From positions 1 to 57,668 of the forward strand of contig JBJFFZ010000035.1 in assembly GCA_051892195.1 (NCBI GenBank): a stretch of DNA of 57,668 nucleotides. The letters run 5' to 3'. The notes under the pieces were generated by a model. That model was not told the DNA's origin and did not search any database. It saw nothing but the letters and a program-made list of their open reading frames with translations. Position numbers and translations under genes: made by a program. This document shows positions 34,069 through 43,198 of this stretch, piece by piece (position 1 is the stretch's first letter; every line of letters starts with the position of its first letter). The stretch comes from CAKQOE01 sp051892195. Lineage in GTDB: Bacteria; Bacillota; Clostridia; Peptostreptococcales; Anaerovoracaceae.

Positions 34069-34973
34069 AAGAAGGTATCATACGTTATCTGGGCATCGTG
34101 GTGGGAGCAATCACCGCAGCATTTGCGCTGGAGCAGTTTCTTGTTCCAAACAATATTCTGGACGGCGGGATCGTGGGAATCAGTATGATCATCAGCAGCC
34201 TGATGCCGGTAAAGCTGGGGATTCTGACGGTATGCCTGAATATTCCTTTTGTGCTCCTGGGAGCACGCCATCTGGGGAAGCGGTTTGTTCCGCGGACCGT
34301 AACAGGAATGGTTGTTTTTTCCGTATTCCTGGAGGTATTTCATCACATCGAGTATAAGGTTACCGAAGATCTGCTGCTTGCCACCGTGTTTGGGGGACTT
34401 GTTCTGGGACTTGGCGTAGGACTGATCATCCGCCTGGGCGGATGCCTGGACGGCACAGAATCACTGGCCATTCTCATTTCCCGTAAAACCAGTATTTCTG
34501 TGGGTCAGTTCGTGCTGATGTGCAATATTGTGATTTATCTGTCTGCCGGCGTTCTGTTCGGACTGGACCGGGCTCTGTACAGTCTCCTGACTTACTTTAT
34601 TACCTCAAAGCTGGTGGACTATATCAGTACGGGCCTGGATCAGGGAAAATCCGTCATGATCATTACGGATGAAGGAAGAGTGATTGCTGATGAAATCTAC
34701 CGCACCCTGGGACGGACCGTAACGCTGATGCGGGGCGAGGGAATGATTTCCGGCGAAAAAATGATTCTTTACTGCGTGGTAACCCGTATGGAAATTTCTG
34801 CCATCCGGAAAATTATCGATGAGAACGATTATTCTGCGTTTATGACCGTCAGCGAGGTGTCAGAAATCGTGGGAAAGCATATTAAGAAAAAGCCGGATGT
34901 GCCGGGAACAGATCCGGAGGACGATTCTATGAATCTGGGAGAATTTCTGCTGAATATCAAGGAAACTCATTAA
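34065..34973 (+). CDS. YitT-family membrane protein (DUF161/DUF2179)
   Basis: The 302-residue protein has five or six membrane helices in its first 200 residues. Characteristic motifs are 'FLVPNNILDGGIVGISMI' and 'RLGGCLDGTESLAILISRKT'. A cytoplasmic DUF2179 domain follows at the C-terminus ('ITDEGRVIADEIYRTLGRTV'). The family is common in Firmicutes and its transport role is not established. Its start overlaps the MATE stop and is preceded by AAAGGAG. Confidence 0.9.
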   Translation: MKEGIIRYLGIVVGAITAAFALEQFLVPNNILDGGIVGISMIISSLMPVKLGILTVCLNIPFVLLGARHLGKRFVPRTVTGMVVFSVFLEVFHHIEYKVTEDLLLATVFGGLVLGLGVGLIIRLGGCLDGTESLAILISRKTSISVGQFVLMCNIVIYLSAGVLFGLDRALYSLLTYFITSKLVDYISTGLDQGKSVMIITDEGRVIADEIYRTLGRTVTLMRGEGMISGEKMILYCVVTRMEISAIRKIIDENDYSAFMTVSEVSEIVGKHIKKKPDVPGTDPEDDSMNLGEFLLNIKETH

Positions 34974-35096
34974 AATAAAAAACGAATGGCTGCGCTCCTG
35001 CGCAGACCCGGATTTGAAAACAATCCGGATTTCCTGAAAGAAAGCTGTATCAGAAAAGAAGCTTCGGGACACAATAGTGTTCGGAGGTGGAAGAAT

Positions 35097-35780
35097 ATGA
35101 AAGGCAATGAAAAACAGGGAAGAGAAGCGCGGGCAGCATTCCGCCCGGGCCGTCTGGTAGCGAGTCTCCTGGGACTGTGCATTCTGGGAGGTCTGATGAT
35201 CTTCAGCTTTCAGAACGCTCTGAACCGGACCACCGCAGAGATCAGCAATACGGAAGAATTGCCGGAAGACACGGGACACATCAGCGTTTCCGAAAATATT
35301 CCGGTTACAGACAGCCGCAGTCAGGAGGAAAGTCCGGCGGATGAGGGGCAGACCAATGAAAACACAGGGGCCGGCGCCATCAGCGTAATGCCGGCAGAAG
35401 GGACGATTCTGCGCGATTACAGCGGAAACGGACTTTCTTATTCCAAAACACTGAATCAGTATCTGGCACATAAGGCGGTGGATATTGCAGCTGCGGAGGG
35501 CAGCCCGGTGGTTGCCGCCGAGTCCGGCACAGTCATTTCCGCAGGGACGGATGACCGGTATGGACGGACGGTGGTCATCGCACACGGAGACGGGCTGGAA
35601 ACAAGCTACGGAAACCTGGATGAAATCAGCGTAGCGGAAGGCGATGTTGTAAATAAAGGAGACACGGTAGGAACCGTGGGAACAAGTGCTCTGTTTGAAT
35701 CAGAGGACGAACCGCATCTGCATTTTTCTGTACACAGAAACGGTGAAGCGGAGGATCCTCATGAAATCTGGAACTGGTAA
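35097..35780 (+). CDS. M23 metallopeptidase-fold protein, SpoIIQ-like
   Basis: The 227-residue protein has one N-terminal membrane anchor (about 20-40), an acidic linker of 60 residues and a LytM/M23 domain at the C-terminus. The zinc ligands are present: the H and D of 'YLAHKAVDI' and the last H of 'HLHF'. Size and layout match SpoIIQ, the forespore protein that pairs with SpoIIIAH during engulfment and that keeps its zinc site in clostridia. It could instead be another cell-wall endopeptidase. The ATG at 35097 follows GGAGGTGG, and the longer frame from 34986 lacks a ribosome site. Confidence 0.82.
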   Translation: MKGNEKQGREARAAFRPGRLVASLLGLCILGGLMIFSFQNALNRTTAEISNTEELPEDTGHISVSENIPVTDSRSQEESPADEGQTNENTGAGAISVMPAEGTILRDYSGNGLSYSKTLNQYLAHKAVDIAAAEGSPVVAAESGTVISAGTDDRYGRTVVIAHGDGLETSYGNLDEISVAEGDVVNKGDTVGTVGTSALFESEDEPHLHFSVHRNGEAEDPHEIWNW

Positions 35781-35783
35781 AAG

Positions 35784-35820
35784 AAAAAGCTGCTGCAGTG
35801 AATCGCTGCGGCAGCTTTTT
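35784..35820 (+). terminator. Terminator after the SpoIIQ-like gene
   Basis: AAAAAGCTGC (35784-35793) pairs with GCAGCTTTTT (35811-35820) with an inner stem. It also reads in the minus direction and could serve the S-component gene. Confidence 0.8.
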
Positions 35821-35872
35821 CCTGTTTCAACTCAATATGATGAGGGACATTGAGTGAATTGCAATATTAAGA

Positions 35873-36430
35873 TTACTGTGCCTGTACCTTTTCTCCATGG
35901 GCTTCGTCTGTATGGAAGGTCATCATGCGGCGGAGGGGTGTTTTCTGAAGCATTTCTGCAAGAATAAAGCCCACCACCAGGGCAAGACCGCCCTGGAAGA
36001 CCATGCCGGTGGCCTCCGCAATGGAAGCGCCGATGCCTCCCTCCAGGAAAAAGGCTGCACCAGAGTAAAGAACTGTTTCGGCAAGGACGCTGAGGAGAAC
36101 AGCCGCAAACCAGCGGGCTCTGGATCCGAGACCCGGGATTTTCAGGCAGAGGATTCCTCCCATGACCAGAGCCATGACAGCCTTGGAAACAAGGGTCACC
36201 GGCGCCCACATGGCATATCCTAAAATGATGTCCGCAAGCATGGCTCCAAGACCGGCAGACACGGCGCCTCTCTTTCCGCCGAGAAACATAACCGCAAGGA
36301 CGATCATGGCATCTCCGAGATGGGTATAACCGCCAACGCCGTTGGGGAAGCTCAGGCAGGTTGCAACAAATACAAGGGCCGCCAGGAGGGCTCCCGTAAC
36401 AATGTTATGGACACTGCTGTTTCTGTTCAT
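35873..36430 (-). CDS. ECF transporter S component, substrate unknown
   Basis: The 185-residue membrane protein has six helices. It shows the S-component pattern 'YTHLGDAMIVLAVMFLGGKR', then 'GAVSAGLGAMLADIILGY' and 'WAPVTLVSKAVMALVMG'. These proteins bind a vitamin and use the shared EcfA/EcfT module, presumably the one at 27586-30197. No riboswitch is recognisable in its short leader, so the vitamin cannot be inferred. The start is the second of two adjacent ATG codons, six bases after GAAGGAG; the first (36433) is also possible. Confidence 0.85.
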   Translation of the reverse strand: MNRNSSVHNIVTGALLAALVFVATCLSFPNGVGGYTHLGDAMIVLAVMFLGGKRGAVSAGLGAMLADIILGYAMWAPVTLVSKAVMALVMGGILCLKIPGLGSRARWFAAVLLSVLAETVLYSGAAFFLEGGIGASIAEATGMVFQGGLALVVGFILAEMLQKTPLRRMMTFHTDEAHGEKVQAQ

Positions 36431-36453
36431 CATTTTCTCTCCTTCTGCAAGCA

Positions 36454-36482
36454 GTATATCATTGACATAAGCAATGATCAAT
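36454..36482 (-). promoter_or_regulatory. Promoter of the S-component gene
   Basis: On the minus strand TTGATC (36477-36482), a 17-bp spacer and TATACT (36454-36459) precede the gene by about 23 bases. Confidence 0.55.
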
Positions 36483-36669
36483 ACAAAATTGAATATTCTA
36501 CATTAAGTGATTTACATCGGACAAAATGATACCACATGTTTTTAAAAATGCAACCCTTTCCCATGTATTTTTTGAACATACTTACTGCTTATTTTACGGA
36601 CTTTTTTCTTTGAGCAGCGGGGGTGGACTGCGGAGCGGCCGGGGGATTTCCCCGGGATTATGGGAATTG

Positions 36670-36698
36670 TTGATTCTCATAAAAGAAAATGATATACT
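36670..36698 (+). promoter_or_regulatory. Promoter of truA
   Basis: TTGATT (36670-36675), a 17-bp spacer and TATACT (36693-36698) lie 40 bases before the gene. The 307-base gap between the S component and truA also holds a small CCGGGG hairpin near 36640 and no other gene. Confidence 0.6.
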
Positions 36699-36737
36699 AT
36701 CAAACGATTACAGGCATTTTTCGGAAGGATGAAGCAA

Positions 36738-37580
36738 ATGCGCAATATTCTGCTGAAAATTGAATACGACGGCACAGATTTTTCCGGCTGGCAGCGCCAG
36801 CCCCAGCCTGAGGTACGGACGGTTCAGGATCAGCTGGAACAGGCTCTTTCCAGAGTCTGCGGCGGGCCGGTTCAGATTGACGGAACGGGCCGCACGGATG
36901 CAGGGGTTCATGCACTGGGACAGTGCGCCACCTTTTCCGGAGATTTCGGGATTCCCACGGAGCGGATCAAAAAGGCGGTCAACGATATTCTTGCAGGAAG
37001 CCGTCTGAAGGGAGGCCCTGTCAGGATTCTTTCTGCACAGGAGGTGCCCGGGAACTTTCACGCCCGGTTCAGCGCGGTGGGAAAGACCTACGTCTACCGG
37101 ATTTTCAACAGCCCTTCCATGCCGGTGTTTTTGAGAAATTACCGCTATCACGTAAAAAAGCCTCTGGATGTTGCGGCCATGGCGAAGGCTGCGGCGGCTT
37201 TTCAGGGGTCTCATGATTTTGAGGCCTTTATGGCCATGGGAAGCAATCCTCAGGAAACTACCGTCCGGGAGATCTTCGGGATTCATGTTTCCTGCGACGG
37301 CGGCGGTGATGCTTTCGGAAATGAGTCCCCCGAGATCCGGATTTCGGTGACGGGTGACGGATTTCTGTATAATATGGTAAGAATCATTGCAGGCACCCTG
37401 ACGGATGTGGGGCTTGGAAGGATTCCCGCAGAGTCTGTGCCGGGAATCATTGCAGGCTGCGACCGGCAGAAGGCGGGCCACACGGCGCCGCCCCAGGGAC
37501 TGTATATGGCAGAGGTATATTTTGACAGAGACCTGATGATGCGCAGGGCGCAGGGACCGTGGACCGGCCCGGGCTTCTGA
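36738..37580 (+). CDS. truA: tRNA pseudouridine(38-40) synthase TruA
   Basis: TruA makes pseudouridine at positions 38-40 of the tRNA anticodon arm. The 280-residue protein begins 'MRNILLKIEYDGTDFSGWQR' and has the catalytic 'GRTDAGVHA' with D54. The C-terminal 'GDGFLYNMVRIIAGTL' is also diagnostic. An ATG at 36729 is nearer to the ribosome site than is usual, so the one at 36738, eight bases after GGAAGGA, is preferred. It leads a group with the deaminase and tagO-like genes at close spacing. Confidence 0.95.
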   Translation: MRNILLKIEYDGTDFSGWQRQPQPEVRTVQDQLEQALSRVCGGPVQIDGTGRTDAGVHALGQCATFSGDFGIPTERIKKAVNDILAGSRLKGGPVRILSAQEVPGNFHARFSAVGKTYVYRIFNSPSMPVFLRNYRYHVKKPLDVAAMAKAAAAFQGSHDFEAFMAMGSNPQETTVREIFGIHVSCDGGGDAFGNESPEIRISVTGDGFLYNMVRIIAGTLTDVGLGRIPAESVPGIIAGCDRQKAGHTAPPQGLYMAEVYFDRDLMMRRAQGPWTGPGF

Positions 37581-37593
37581 AGAGGAAAACATT

Positions 37594-38067
37594 ATGAGTG
37601 AAATTACAAAACATCTGAGCCGGCCGGACTGGGACGATTATTTTATGGAAATCGCAGAGGTGACCAAGAAGCGGTCCACCTGTCTGCGGCGTCAGATCGG
37701 CGCTGTGATTGTAAAGGACAACCGGATTCTTGCTACGGGATATAACGGTGTTCCAAGCGGCATTGAGCACTGCGGCAGCCGGGGCTGCCTCCGGGACGAG
37801 TTAGGGGTTCCTTCCGGGGAACGGCACGAGCTTTGCAGGGGAATTCACGCAGAGCAGAATGCCATCGTGCAGGCTGCCTATCTTGGGGTTTCCATCGACG
37901 GCAGTACGCTGTACTGCACCAACCAGCCGTGTATTCTCTGTGCGAAGATGCTGATCAATGCAGGGGTAAAGCGCATTGTCATCAAGGACGGGTATCCGGA
38001 TGAATACGCACAGCAGATGCTGGCAGAAGCAGGTCTGACAATCGAAAGGATAGAGATAAAGGAGTAA
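37594..38067 (+). CDS. Deoxycytidylate deaminase (ComEB-like)
   Basis: The 157-residue zinc deaminase has 'HAEQNAI' (H85, E87) and 'PCILC' (C113, C116), with an N-terminal 'PDWDDYFMEIAEVTKKRSTC' pattern typical of dCMP deaminases of the ComEB type. It converts dCMP to dUMP for thymidylate synthesis. The 'GYNGVPSG' and 'CLRDELGVPSG' stretches are also characteristic. It is unrelated to competence here, since no com genes are adjacent. The tagO-like gene begins three bases after the stop. Confidence 0.93.
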   Translation: MSEITKHLSRPDWDDYFMEIAEVTKKRSTCLRRQIGAVIVKDNRILATGYNGVPSGIEHCGSRGCLRDELGVPSGERHELCRGIHAEQNAIVQAAYLGVSIDGSTLYCTNQPCILCAKMLINAGVKRIVIKDGYPDEYAQQMLAEAGLTIERIEIKE

Positions 38068-38070
38068 GGA

Positions 38071-39186
38071 ATGAAGTATTTTCTCATGGTGCTTCTGACG
38101 TTTGTCATTGCACTGGCGGTGACGCCTCTGGCCATCCGGATCGCACCCCGGATCGGGGCGGTGGACGTGCCGAGGGACGGGCGGAGGATGCACTCCAGAC
38201 CCGTACCGCGTTTCGGGGGACTGGCCATGTTTGTTGCGGCAGAAACGGGACTTGCTGTATTTCTTCACAGCGATCCCAAGGTTCTGGTGATCCTGTTCGG
38301 CGGGGCGCTGATCTACGGCGTCGGCGTGGTGGATGACCTGAAGGGGATGCCGGCAAAGCTGAAATTTGCACTGCAGATTCTCTGCGCTTCCGTTCTGTTT
38401 TTCGGAGGGGTTCGGATTGAAACCGTCAAGAATCCTTTCGGAGGGCTGGCGTGGTTCAGCGGAGAACCGTATATCACATTTCCTGCTGTGGTCAGCTTTT
38501 TTATCACGGTGATCTGGATCGCAGGGCTGACCAATACGGTGAATCTCATCGACGGGCTGGACGGCCTTGCGGCGGGTGTATCATGCATCGCTTCTGCGTG
38601 CATCGCATACTGCGCCGTGCTCAGCGGGCAGTTCAATGTGGGACTTGCCATGCTTGCTGTCACAGGCGCCACTCTGGGATTTCTGCCGTACAATTTCCAT
38701 CCGGCAAAGATCTTTATGGGAGACGGGGGCTCTCTGTATCTCGGGTTTATGATCGCGGTGATCTCCATTTTCGGCTCCACCAAGGGCGCCACGCTGATCG
38801 CCACTCTGGTTCCGTTTCTGGTTCTGGGGCTGCCGATTTTTGATACGGCCTTTGCCATTATCCGCCGGTGGGTCAACGGATGTCCGATTATGACTGCAGA
38901 CAAAGGTCATCTGCATCACAGAATCATGAACACAGGCATCGGTCAGCGGAGAACCGTGCTGATCATGTACTGCATCAGCGCCATTATGGGGATGATCGCC
39001 ACGCTGGTGGTGGAGCGGATCTGGGTACAGGCCCTTGTCCTTCTGGTGGTGGCGGCTGTGCTGGTGTGCGTTTTTGTGGCGGATCACGCATCCATGAAGG
39101 ATATTATGAAGGAAGGACTTCCGGAGGAGCTTCTTCAGCAGAGCGGACGGAGTCCGCGGAAAAATCCGGATGATACAGGGAAATAA
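38071..39186 (+). CDS. Undecaprenyl-phosphate GlcNAc-1-phosphate transferase (TagO/WecA-like)
   Basis: The 371-residue membrane protein belongs to the MraY/WecA family. It shows 'VDVPRDGRRMHSRPVPRFGG' near the N-terminus and the catalytic aspartates in 'GVVDDLKG' and 'NLIDGLDGLAAG'. 'FMGDGGSLYLGF' and a C-terminal 'DKGHLHHRI' (the WecA/TagO His motif) are also present. It transfers GlcNAc-1-phosphate to undecaprenyl phosphate, starting teichoic-acid or capsule linkage units. wecB follows 31 bases later, which fits a shared glycan pathway. Confidence 0.92.
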   Translation: MKYFLMVLLTFVIALAVTPLAIRIAPRIGAVDVPRDGRRMHSRPVPRFGGLAMFVAAETGLAVFLHSDPKVLVILFGGALIYGVGVVDDLKGMPAKLKFALQILCASVLFFGGVRIETVKNPFGGLAWFSGEPYITFPAVVSFFITVIWIAGLTNTVNLIDGLDGLAAGVSCIASACIAYCAVLSGQFNVGLAMLAVTGATLGFLPYNFHPAKIFMGDGGSLYLGFMIAVISIFGSTKGATLIATLVPFLVLGLPIFDTAFAIIRRWVNGCPIMTADKGHLHHRIMNTGIGQRRTVLIMYCISAIMGMIATLVVERIWVQALVLLVVAAVLVCVFVADHASMKDIMKEGLPEELLQQSGRSPRKNPDDTGK

Positions 39187-39217
39187 AACCGCAAAACAGG
39201 AAAGGAAACAATTATAA

Positions 39218-40324
39218 ATGAAGGTAATGTCTGTATTCGGGACCCGTCCCGAAGCAATAAAAATGGCGCCTCTGGTAAAGAAGCTGAATGCAGATCCGGA
39301 AATCGATTCCGTGCTCTGCGTGACAGCGCAGCACCGGGAAATGCTGGATCAGGTTCTGGAGCTCTTTGAGCTGACACCGGATTATGACCTGAATATTATG
39401 AAGCCAAACCAGACCCTGGCTATGATCACGGCAAATGTTCTCACAGGAATCGAAGAGGTTCTGGTAAAGGAAAAACCGGATATTGTTCTGGTGCACGGAG
39501 ATACAAGCACCACCTTTTCCGCTGCCCTGGCAGCGTTCTATCAGAAGATTCCCGTAGGACATGTGGAAGCAGGCCTGCGGACCTATGATATGTATTCGCC
39601 GTTTCCGGAGGAAGTGAACCGGGTCCTCACCGGCCATATGGCCTCGGTTCATTTTGCACCTACAGAGCGAAATCTGGATAATCTGGTGCGGGAGGGCGTA
39701 TCCGAAGAAAATATCGTAATCACCGGCAATACCGTGGTGGACGCTCTGCTGGAGGTTGCCGGCAAGCCATACGAATTTGAAGATGAAACACTGAAAAGCA
39801 TAGACTTTGAAAATAAAAGAGTCATAGCGGTGACCTGTCACCGGAGAGAAAACCTGGGCGAGTACATGGAAAACATCTTCTCTGCCATCCGGGAGATTGC
39901 AGAAGAATTTGACGATGTAGAGGTTGTCTATCCTGTTCATCTCAATCCAAAGGTAAGAGAAACGGCAGGGAAGATTCTCAGCGGCTGCAGCAATGTGCAT
40001 CTGATCGATCCTCTCAGCTATCAGCCCTTTGTAAACCTTATGGCAAAGTCCTATTTCATCATCACCGATTCCGGCGGCATGCAGGAAGAGGCTCCGTCTC
40101 TCGGAAAGCCGGTGCTGGTGGTGCGGAAGGAAACCGAACGCCCTGAGGCTCTTGCAGCAGGTACCGTAAAGCTGGCAGGCGTGGAGCGGGAGACCATTGC
40201 AGCCATGGCCCGGGAGCTGCTGACAGACCGGAACGCCTACGAGGCCATGGCCCATGCGGAAAATCCGTATGGAGACGGAACGGCATGCGACAGAATTATT
40301 GAGGCACTGAAAAAGATGAAATAA
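39218..40324 (+). CDS. wecB: UDP-N-acetylglucosamine 2-epimerase (non-hydrolysing)
   Basis: The 368-residue protein interconverts UDP-GlcNAc and UDP-ManNAc. It starts with 'VFGTRPEAIKMAPLVKKL', has 'VHGDTSTTFSAALAAFY' and 'HVEAGLRT', and ends with the UDP-binding 'SGGMQEEAPSLGKPVLVVRK', preceded by 'FIITD'. Together with the TagO-like enzyme it supplies ManNAc for linkage units of wall polymers. The ribosome site is AAGGAA about ten bases upstream. Confidence 0.95.
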   Translation: MKVMSVFGTRPEAIKMAPLVKKLNADPEIDSVLCVTAQHREMLDQVLELFELTPDYDLNIMKPNQTLAMITANVLTGIEEVLVKEKPDIVLVHGDTSTTFSAALAAFYQKIPVGHVEAGLRTYDMYSPFPEEVNRVLTGHMASVHFAPTERNLDNLVREGVSEENIVITGNTVVDALLEVAGKPYEFEDETLKSIDFENKRVIAVTCHRRENLGEYMENIFSAIREIAEEFDDVEVVYPVHLNPKVRETAGKILSGCSNVHLIDPLSYQPFVNLMAKSYFIITDSGGMQEEAPSLGKPVLVVRKETERPEALAAGTVKLAGVERETIAAMARELLTDRNAYEAMAHAENPYGDGTACDRIIEALKKMK

Positions 40325-40340
40325 TCGGGGAGCCGGAAAA

Positions 40341-42893
40341 ATGAAGCAGATTGACGATATGATCAAGATGACAGAAATCACAGATATCCGTGATATTCCA
40401 TCCTCCCAGGGAGAAAAGACCCGGGGGGATCTGGGAATCCTGCGGAAGCCGAAGATTCTTCACCGGGGGCACATCAAACGGAAGCTGGAGGGAATCTTTA
40501 CCACACCGCTGTTTTTTGTAGTATCGGACATGGGATCAGGCAAGACAACCGCTGTCCGGGAATTTCTGCGAAAAAGAAGAAAAATCAAGTGCATATGGTT
40601 TTCCTTTGAAAAACAGGTGACGGAGGATATCTGGCTGTGGGTCCGGTTCTGCAAAACCATCGAGCAGACCAACGTCCAGCTGGGTCAGAGCATGAGAAAA
40701 TACGGAATCCCGCAGACCAGGCGGGATATGGAACGCCTGATTCACGCCATCGTGGCTGCCATGGAAACAGAGACCGTGGTGGTGCTGGACGATGTGCAGT
40801 TCTGCAGAAGCGAGATGCTCAAGGGCCTGGTGGAAAAGATTGCTGCTGCAAATATCAGCATGCTGCATTTTGTCATGATCTCAAGAACGGAGCCCCTTGC
40901 CAATGCCGAGCAGCTGGTGAAGGCGGGAAAGGCGAAGTGCGTGACTTCACGGAACTTTGAATTTTCCAAGGTCGAGTGTGAGGATTTCTTTATACTCAAC
41001 GATGCGCCTCTGCCGGAGTCGGATGTGGAAATTCTCTATGAAAAGACAAAGGGCTGGGCATCCGGCCTGTATCTGGCTCTTATGCACTTCATGAACGGGC
41101 AGAGCCTTCAGAGCATGGGCAGCGGGGCTGAGCTGATCCGGACAGCCTTTTATGACGGACTGAACGATCAGACCAAGCTCTCACTGCTGATTCTTTCAAA
41201 GGTAGGCTCCTTTACACTGGACCAGGCCGAATTCATTACAAAGGACAGAAACATCCGTTCTATCATCAAGCGGATGTATGAGTCCAACTGCTTCACAAAG
41301 TATGACGAAAAAAGCAGAAATTACAGCTTTCATGCCATTCTGACGGAATTCCTCACCCAGGAATTCTCCAAGTCCAATATCGATGAAAAGCACATATTTG
41401 AGCTTCAGGGGGACTGGCATTTAGCTGTGGGAGATACCATCAACGCCATCCGGGCGTATACCCTCTGCGAGGATAACCGGAGGATTTTAGAGATCATGTC
41501 GGAGCCCAACGCCGTGAAGCTTATGAGCATGGCTCCGAATGTCATCCGGCAGGCCTTTGACCGCATGAGCATGTTCGAACGGTATTCCAATCCTGTGGCA
41601 TACCTGACGTACATCTATTCGTACAGCACCATCATCGATGTGAAAGAAGGCATGCAGCTCCTTGCGGAAGCAAAATCCTATTACGAAAAAGTGCGGAATC
41701 TGGAGGACCGGCACCAGATTCTGGGAGAGATCGCACTTATTGAGAGCATCGCCGCCTTCAATGACATCCACCGGATGTTCGAGTGCTATGAGCGCGCCAA
41801 CAACTACTTTGACGGCGAAACCTCCCGGATCTTCAATTCCGATGTTGTGATCACCTTCGGGGTGCCCCTGACCATGTTCCTGTACCACAAGGAACCGGGG
41901 GATATGAAGGAGATTGTGGAACTGGTGGAGGAACGGTTCTGGATCTTCAACCATATTGCCAACGGCTGCGGCGCAGGCTTTGAGTACCTGATCCGGGCAG
42001 AGTACGAATACATGCAGGGCAATTTTGAAATTGCAGAAATGACCGCATACAAGGCTGTATACAAAGCCCAGACAAAGAATCAGAGCGGGATCATCCTTTC
42101 CGCCTCCTTCCTGCTGCTGCGCATGGCCCTGTTTTCCGGAAAACCGAGAGAAGTCAATGAAATCCTTCTGCGGATGATGGAGGAAGTGGAGCGGGACGGC
42201 AGTCAGGCCATGACCGCCTGCTATGAGTTTATCTTAGGCTATGTATTCAGCTACATGGGAAAGTCCGATATGATTCCGCGGTGGCTTTTAGAGGAGGATC
42301 TGGACCACGCAAAGCTCATGGCGCCTGCCAGAGACACGGCATTTCTCATCATGGGAAAGATCGCCTGTGAGCGGGGGGATTACGAAAAGCTGCAGAGCAT
42401 CAGCCACAAGATGGAGGAAATCTACAGCCTCCGGCAGAACCTCATCGGCGTAATGATCGCAAAGGTCTACCAGTCCATTTCCACCTACCATCTGCGGGGT
42501 GTGAACGAGGCGGCGGAGCTCATGAAGGAGGCTTTGGCCATGGCCGAAAAGGACGGCTGCTATGTGACTCTGGCCGAAAACACCAACGAAATCATTACGA
42601 TTCTCGAGGTCACCGATGTCCCCGCAGCAAAAAAGGTCCAGGAGCTGGCAGAAAAATATATGGAATCAAAAGAGATCTTCCGGCAGAAAAAGAAACCGGT
42701 GAACCATCTGACCAAGCGGGAGTGCGAGGTCATGGATCTGGTGTGCGACGGCTTTACGGCAGAAGCCATCGGAAAGATGCTTTTTGTTTCCATGTCAACG
42801 GTAAAAAAACATACAGCGGCTGCATATGAGAAGCTGGGAGTGAATAAAAAAGCGGATGCCATTGCGGCATACCGGAAGATCACAAAAAGGTAA
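40341..42893 (+). CDS. LuxR-family large ATP-binding regulator (MalT/LAL-like)
   Basis: The 850-residue protein has an N-terminal STAND-type NTPase domain with P-loop 'SDMGSGKTTAVREF' (62-75) and a Walker B 'VVVLDDVQF'. A long helical-repeat (TPR-like) region of roughly 400 residues follows. A LuxR-type helix-turn-helix occupies about the last 60 residues ('LTKRECEVMDLVCDGFTAEA', then 'STVKKHTAAAYEKLGV'). LAL regulators multimerise on binding ATP and an inducer. It starts 17 bases after wecB with GGGGAG upstream, so it may be read with the envelope genes and control them, or respond to a product of theirs; this is inference. Confidence 0.92.
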   Translation: MKQIDDMIKMTEITDIRDIPSSQGEKTRGDLGILRKPKILHRGHIKRKLEGIFTTPLFFVVSDMGSGKTTAVREFLRKRRKIKCIWFSFEKQVTEDIWLWVRFCKTIEQTNVQLGQSMRKYGIPQTRRDMERLIHAIVAAMETETVVVLDDVQFCRSEMLKGLVEKIAAANISMLHFVMISRTEPLANAEQLVKAGKAKCVTSRNFEFSKVECEDFFILNDAPLPESDVEILYEKTKGWASGLYLALMHFMNGQSLQSMGSGAELIRTAFYDGLNDQTKLSLLILSKVGSFTLDQAEFITKDRNIRSIIKRMYESNCFTKYDEKSRNYSFHAILTEFLTQEFSKSNIDEKHIFELQGDWHLAVGDTINAIRAYTLCEDNRRILEIMSEPNAVKLMSMAPNVIRQAFDRMSMFERYSNPVAYLTYIYSYSTIIDVKEGMQLLAEAKSYYEKVRNLEDRHQILGEIALIESIAAFNDIHRMFECYERANNYFDGETSRIFNSDVVITFGVPLTMFLYHKEPGDMKEIVELVEERFWIFNHIANGCGAGFEYLIRAEYEYMQGNFEIAEMTAYKAVYKAQTKNQSGIILSASFLLLRMALFSGKPREVNEILLRMMEEVERDGSQAMTACYEFILGYVFSYMGKSDMIPRWLLEEDLDHAKLMAPARDTAFLIMGKIACERGDYEKLQSISHKMEEIYSLRQNLIGVMIAKVYQSISTYHLRGVNEAAELMKEALAMAEKDGCYVTLAENTNEIITILEVTDVPAAKKVQELAEKYMESKEIFRQKKKPVNHLTKRECEVMDLVCDGFTAEAIGKMLFVSMSTVKKHTAAAYEKLGVNKKADAIAAYRKITKR

Positions 42894-42944
42894 AAGATTA
42901 TAGAAGTAACCTTTTTGTACCATGTACGAATTGAAAAAAACCCG

Positions 42945-43081
42945 TATAATGGTTACTGTCAGGAGGTCGTGGACGACCCCCGCAAGAAGAAAAGCATATT
43001 CACTCACTCTTAACATATAACTCGACGGAATATTTTCCTATCCCGTCCCCAGAAGAACAGCCGCGGCCATCGGCTGTTTTT
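42945..43081 (+). ncRNA. Possible small RNA or attenuator upstream of the trigger factor gene
   Basis: A TATAAT (42945-42950) is followed by a GGTCGT/ACGACC hairpin and, at 43057-43081, by a terminator: ACAGCCG (43057-43063) pairs with CGGCTGT (43071-43077) and leads into a T run. This would give a transcript of about 120 nt. The -35 region is poor. AGTAACC (42905-42911) and GGTTACT (42951-42957) form an inverted repeat around the promoter. AGGAGG is followed by a GTG that could encode a 14-residue peptide, so a leader-peptide role is possible. The rest of the 305-base gap holds a CAGCCGC/GCGGCTG hairpin (43099-43115) and an AT-rich leader. Confidence 0.35.
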
Positions 43082-43198
43082 CTCGTTTTTGGAAAGATCA
43101 GCCGCCAGGCGGCTGCAAAGGGATGGAAAAAAGGATTGAAATATTAATTTACAATTTATTAAAAAAGAAAAAACAAAATTCAGGAGGAATGAAAAGAA

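Noticed and set aside
36431..36530. Vitamin riboswitch before the ECF S component
   Set aside because: The leader is only about 20-50 bases and shows no thiamine, cobalamin or FMN consensus.
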